NCBI GenBank assembly: GCA_040772225.1
Contig: JAXGYO010000008.1
Coordinates: 1-31,910 of the forward strand
Reading direction: 5' to 3'
DNA from: JAAYED01 sp040772225
GTDB taxonomy: Bacteria; Chloroflexota; Anaerolineae; UBA1429
Length of the DNA stretch: 31,910 bases
Part shown: positions 31,259-31,910 of the stretch, piece after piece
Position numbering within the stretch: position 1 is the first letter of the stretch
Layout: the number at the start of each line of letters is the position of its first letter
The notes under the pieces: model-generated
Seen by the model: only the letters and a program-made list of their open reading frames with translations
The model's database searches: none
What the model was told of the DNA's origin: nothing
Position numbers and translations under genes: made by a program

Positions 31259-31910
31259 TCAGCTGCTGTGTTCGTCCTCTGCCGCCAGAAGCTCTCCATG
31301 CCAGTCGTGGAACCAGACCTCGCCGGTGTCGCCGTGGACGCTGAACATCCCCTCGATCTCGCCGTCCCGCAGATAGTGGAAGGTATAGTACCCGTAGAAC
31401 GGGTCCGCATCGCCGGGCACCGTGCCTGGCCGGTTGGCGTCCGGCCACTCGGTGGCGACGCCGCGGGCGGCCTCCGGGCTCAGACGCATGCTGCCGCTAC
31501 CGCCCCGCTGCCAGCCCATCATCCCCCGACCCTGCATCCCGTAGCGGGCGTTCCACATCATGTTCGGGCCATACTCGGGGCCCACGGTCCAGCGCCCCTT
31601 GTCCAGCAGTAACTCCATGGCCCCGATGCCCGTGTCGGGCTCGACCGCGACGGCGTAGTATTGTCCTCGAAATCCATCACATCGTGGATGACCAGATCGG
31701 GGTAACCGAGATCAGCCACATAGTCCGCAAAGGCGGCCTCGGCCTCCGCCATCGTCGAGACCGGCTCGCCGCGAGCCCAGGGCATCATCCCGCCGCCCAT
31801 ACCCCCGGTGACCGGCGCGGGCCAGAGGCGCCCTCCCGGCATCCAGCCCTGGCGCCACGGACCGAGGACGGGACGGCCGCCGTCCGGCGCCGGCCGCTGG
31901 TGCTCACCGA
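31259..31910 (-). pseudogene. Frameshifted Met/Gly-rich PepSY-like protein, cut by the window edge
   Basis: Two minus-strand frames together encode one protein: the 5' part (31910 to about 31663) with EHQRPAPDGG, GGMGGGMMPW and a first PepSY-like repeat ending VIHDVMDFEDN, and the 3' part (about 31660 to 31259) continuing YYAVAVEPDTG, GPNMMWNARYGM, GMMGWQRGG and a second PepSY-like repeat ending VWFHDWHGELL. The join lacks one base in an Asn codon (31660-31663), which is either a recent mutation or a sequencing error. The product is probably an exported or membrane-associated protein; a signal peptide would lie beyond the window. Such Met/Gly/His-rich PepSY proteins are often linked to metal stress, which is inference. 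Confidence 0.75.

Noticed and set aside
1..31910. tRNA, rRNA or riboswitch.
   Set aside because: I looked for tRNA-like cloverleaf ends and conserved rRNA blocks by eye and found none; a covariance-model scan would be needed for certainty.

Overview
The window looks like a chromosomal segment of a GC-rich, uncultivated-type bacterium, most probably a Chloroflexota (Anaerolineae-like) genome. This is an inference from gene content: four-copy META lipoprotein, Gfo/Idh oxidoreductase plus MDR partner, two-subunit UxaA hydrolase, NarL-type two-component pair, bacterial glycerol-1-phosphate dehydrogenase, DUF5655, and spacers full of short hairpins and heptamer arrays. There is no rRNA, tRNA, integrase or transposase that I can see.

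Layout. 1-179: end of a minus-strand pair (a 39-residue membrane peptide overlapping a gene that runs off the left edge). 543-5182: META lipoprotein (minus), divergent from a Gfo/Idh oxidoreductase and a zinc-ligand-less MDR dehydrogenase (plus). 5183-6495: a spacer containing a dense array of perfect mini-hairpins. 6496-12774: minus-strand block of a His-tailed EamA transporter, an MFS transporter, a split UxaA-type hydrolase, and a NarL response regulator with its membrane histidine kinase. 12775-13994: promoter region of the kinase and a ~192-bp tandem repeat. 13995-18807: M24 peptidase-like protein, a SAM methyltransferase, and a two-gene unit of a PD-(D/E)XK nuclease and a coiled-coil/HEPN-like protein. 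19281-24541 (plus): G1P dehydrogenase with a racemase-family protein, a four-helix-bundle protein flanked by inverted heptamer arrays, a PAP2 phosphatase overlapping a HAD-like protein, and a DUF5655 protein followed by the stump of a GNAT-like gene. 25045-26229: AlkX/YcaQ-type glycosylase. 26689-31014: a 1441-residue sacsin/NO VEIN-like ATPase with a C-terminal DUF3883 nuclease-like domain. 31259-31910: frameshifted Met/Gly-rich PepSY-like protein cut by the right edge.

Two parts look acquired. The nuclease/HEPN-like unit with its neighbouring methyltransferase (15.4-18.8 kb) is bordered by a 60-bp second copy of the HEPN gene's 3' end that differs only at synonymous positions. The large ATPase gene (26.7-31.0 kb) is visibly less GC-rich than its neighbours. 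Both are plausible defence genes, but that role is inferred.

The most unusual feature of the window is its non-coding DNA. Nearly every spacer holds 6-8 bp GC-rich stems with 3-4 nt loops (several sequence families, many with GGTC...GACC ends) and arrays of 7- or 8-nt units, the latter often lying just upstream of start codons. The largest array packs more than twenty such hairpins into 1.16 kb between convergent genes.
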